Assembly: GCA_945835425.1 (NCBI GenBank)
Contig: CAMAJC010000020.1
Span: 1 to 12,823, forward strand
From: an uncultured Clostridia bacterium
GTDB taxonomy: Bacteria; Bacillota; Clostridia; Oscillospirales; Ruminococcaceae
Direction of reading: 5' to 3'
DNA length: 12,823 nucleotides
Of this stretch, positions 12,630 through 12,823 are shown one piece after another. A model generated the notes under the pieces. That model saw only the letters and a program-made list of their open reading frames with translations, made no database searches and had not been told where the DNA came from. The position numbers and the translations under genes are program-made. Position 1 is the stretch's first letter. The number at the start of each line of letters is the position of its first letter.

Positions 12630-12823
12630 ATGAATTTTGCTCAGTTCAGCGCGGCTGCGGCGGAATACGCCAAAGCACAGCATATCACCGATTATGAACT
12701 TTACTATCAGGCAAACAGCTCCGACCAGCTGGGCTTTTTCGGCGGTGAGGTCGACCGTTTTTCCAGCTCGTCGTTGGAGGGCGTCTGCCTGCGCTGCCTG
12801 ATCGACGGGAAGATGGGGACTGC
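12630..12823 (+). CDS. tldE: TldE/PmbA-like protease partner, 3' part outside the window
   Basis: Only the first 64 codons are present. The ATG at 12630 has GGGAGG (12616-12621) 8 nt upstream, starting directly after the tldD stop. The visible N-terminus matches the family layout: a helix (FAQFSAAAAEYAKAQ), then DYELYYQANSSDQLGFFGGEVDRFSSSSLEGVC-type strands like those at the start of TldD/PmbA proteins (broken here only by the window end). TldE lacks the zinc motif and acts as structural partner of TldD. The assignment relies on this N-terminus and the tldD neighbour. Confidence 0.82.
   Translation, partial: MNFAQFSAAAAEYAKAQHITDYELYYQANSSDQLGFFGGEVDRFSSSSLEGVCLRCLIDGKMGT

Noticed and set aside
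1..12823. CRISPR arrays, tRNA or rRNA genes, prophage or toxin-antitoxin modules
   Set aside because: No regularly spaced repeats, cloverleaf-forming gene sequences, integrases or small paired genes were seen on either strand.

Overview
The window reads as an ordinary chromosomal segment of a low-redundancy, moderately GC-rich Firmicute, most likely a gut Clostridia member of the Oscillospiraceae/Ruminococcaceae type. This rests on strong AGGAGG-type ribosome binding sites before almost every gene, a T-box riboswitch, TGC-extended -10 promoters and the protein flavour (diaminopimelate pathway, ROK kinases, CapA-type phosphatase). The genus is an inference. All recognisable genes lie on the + strand.

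Layout. (1) 1-2300, lysine/diaminopimelate block: the 3' part of dapA, dapB, and a small two-ACT-domain protein that looks like a free-standing aspartokinase regulatory (beta-type) subunit, translated from a TTG start. Between dapA and dapB sit a 99-bp MITE-like palindromic element inserted at the dapA stop codon, a weak terminator and a 21-bp hairpin. (2) 2328-4281, translation block: a promoter, a 130-nt leader, rpsB (S2), an intrinsic terminator in the gap, tsf (EF-Ts), and a closing terminator. (3) 4313-6993: a promoter, a secreted CapA/PGA_cap metallophosphatase, and a class I/II (LysN/ARO8-like) aminotransferase only 16 bp downstream. A GC-rich REP-like hairpin follows. (4) 7040-8443: a near-consensus promoter, a tryptophan T-box riboswitch (specifier UGG, acceptor bulge UGGC) and trpS, then a terminator. 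(5) 8467-8994: a GNAT acetyltransferase. (6) 9035-11214: a consensus promoter driving two tandem, clearly duplicated ROK-family proteins that both lack the usual ROK zinc motif, then a terminator-like hairpin. (7) 11233 to the end: tldD and the start of its partner tldE/pmbA.

How the genes work together. dapA and dapB are consecutive steps towards diaminopimelate/lysine, and the ACT protein is a plausible lysine/threonine sensor for the first step of that pathway. rpsB and tsf form the usual ribosome/elongation-factor pair, with an attenuating terminator between them. trpS is controlled by uncharged tRNA-Trp through its T-box. TldD and TldE form a heteromeric metalloprotease. No phage, plasmid, CRISPR, rRNA or tRNA gene was seen. 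The least ordinary items are the MITE-like element at the dapA stop codon, the stand-alone ACT tandem, the non-canonical trpS T-box core, and the zinc-less tandem ROK pair.
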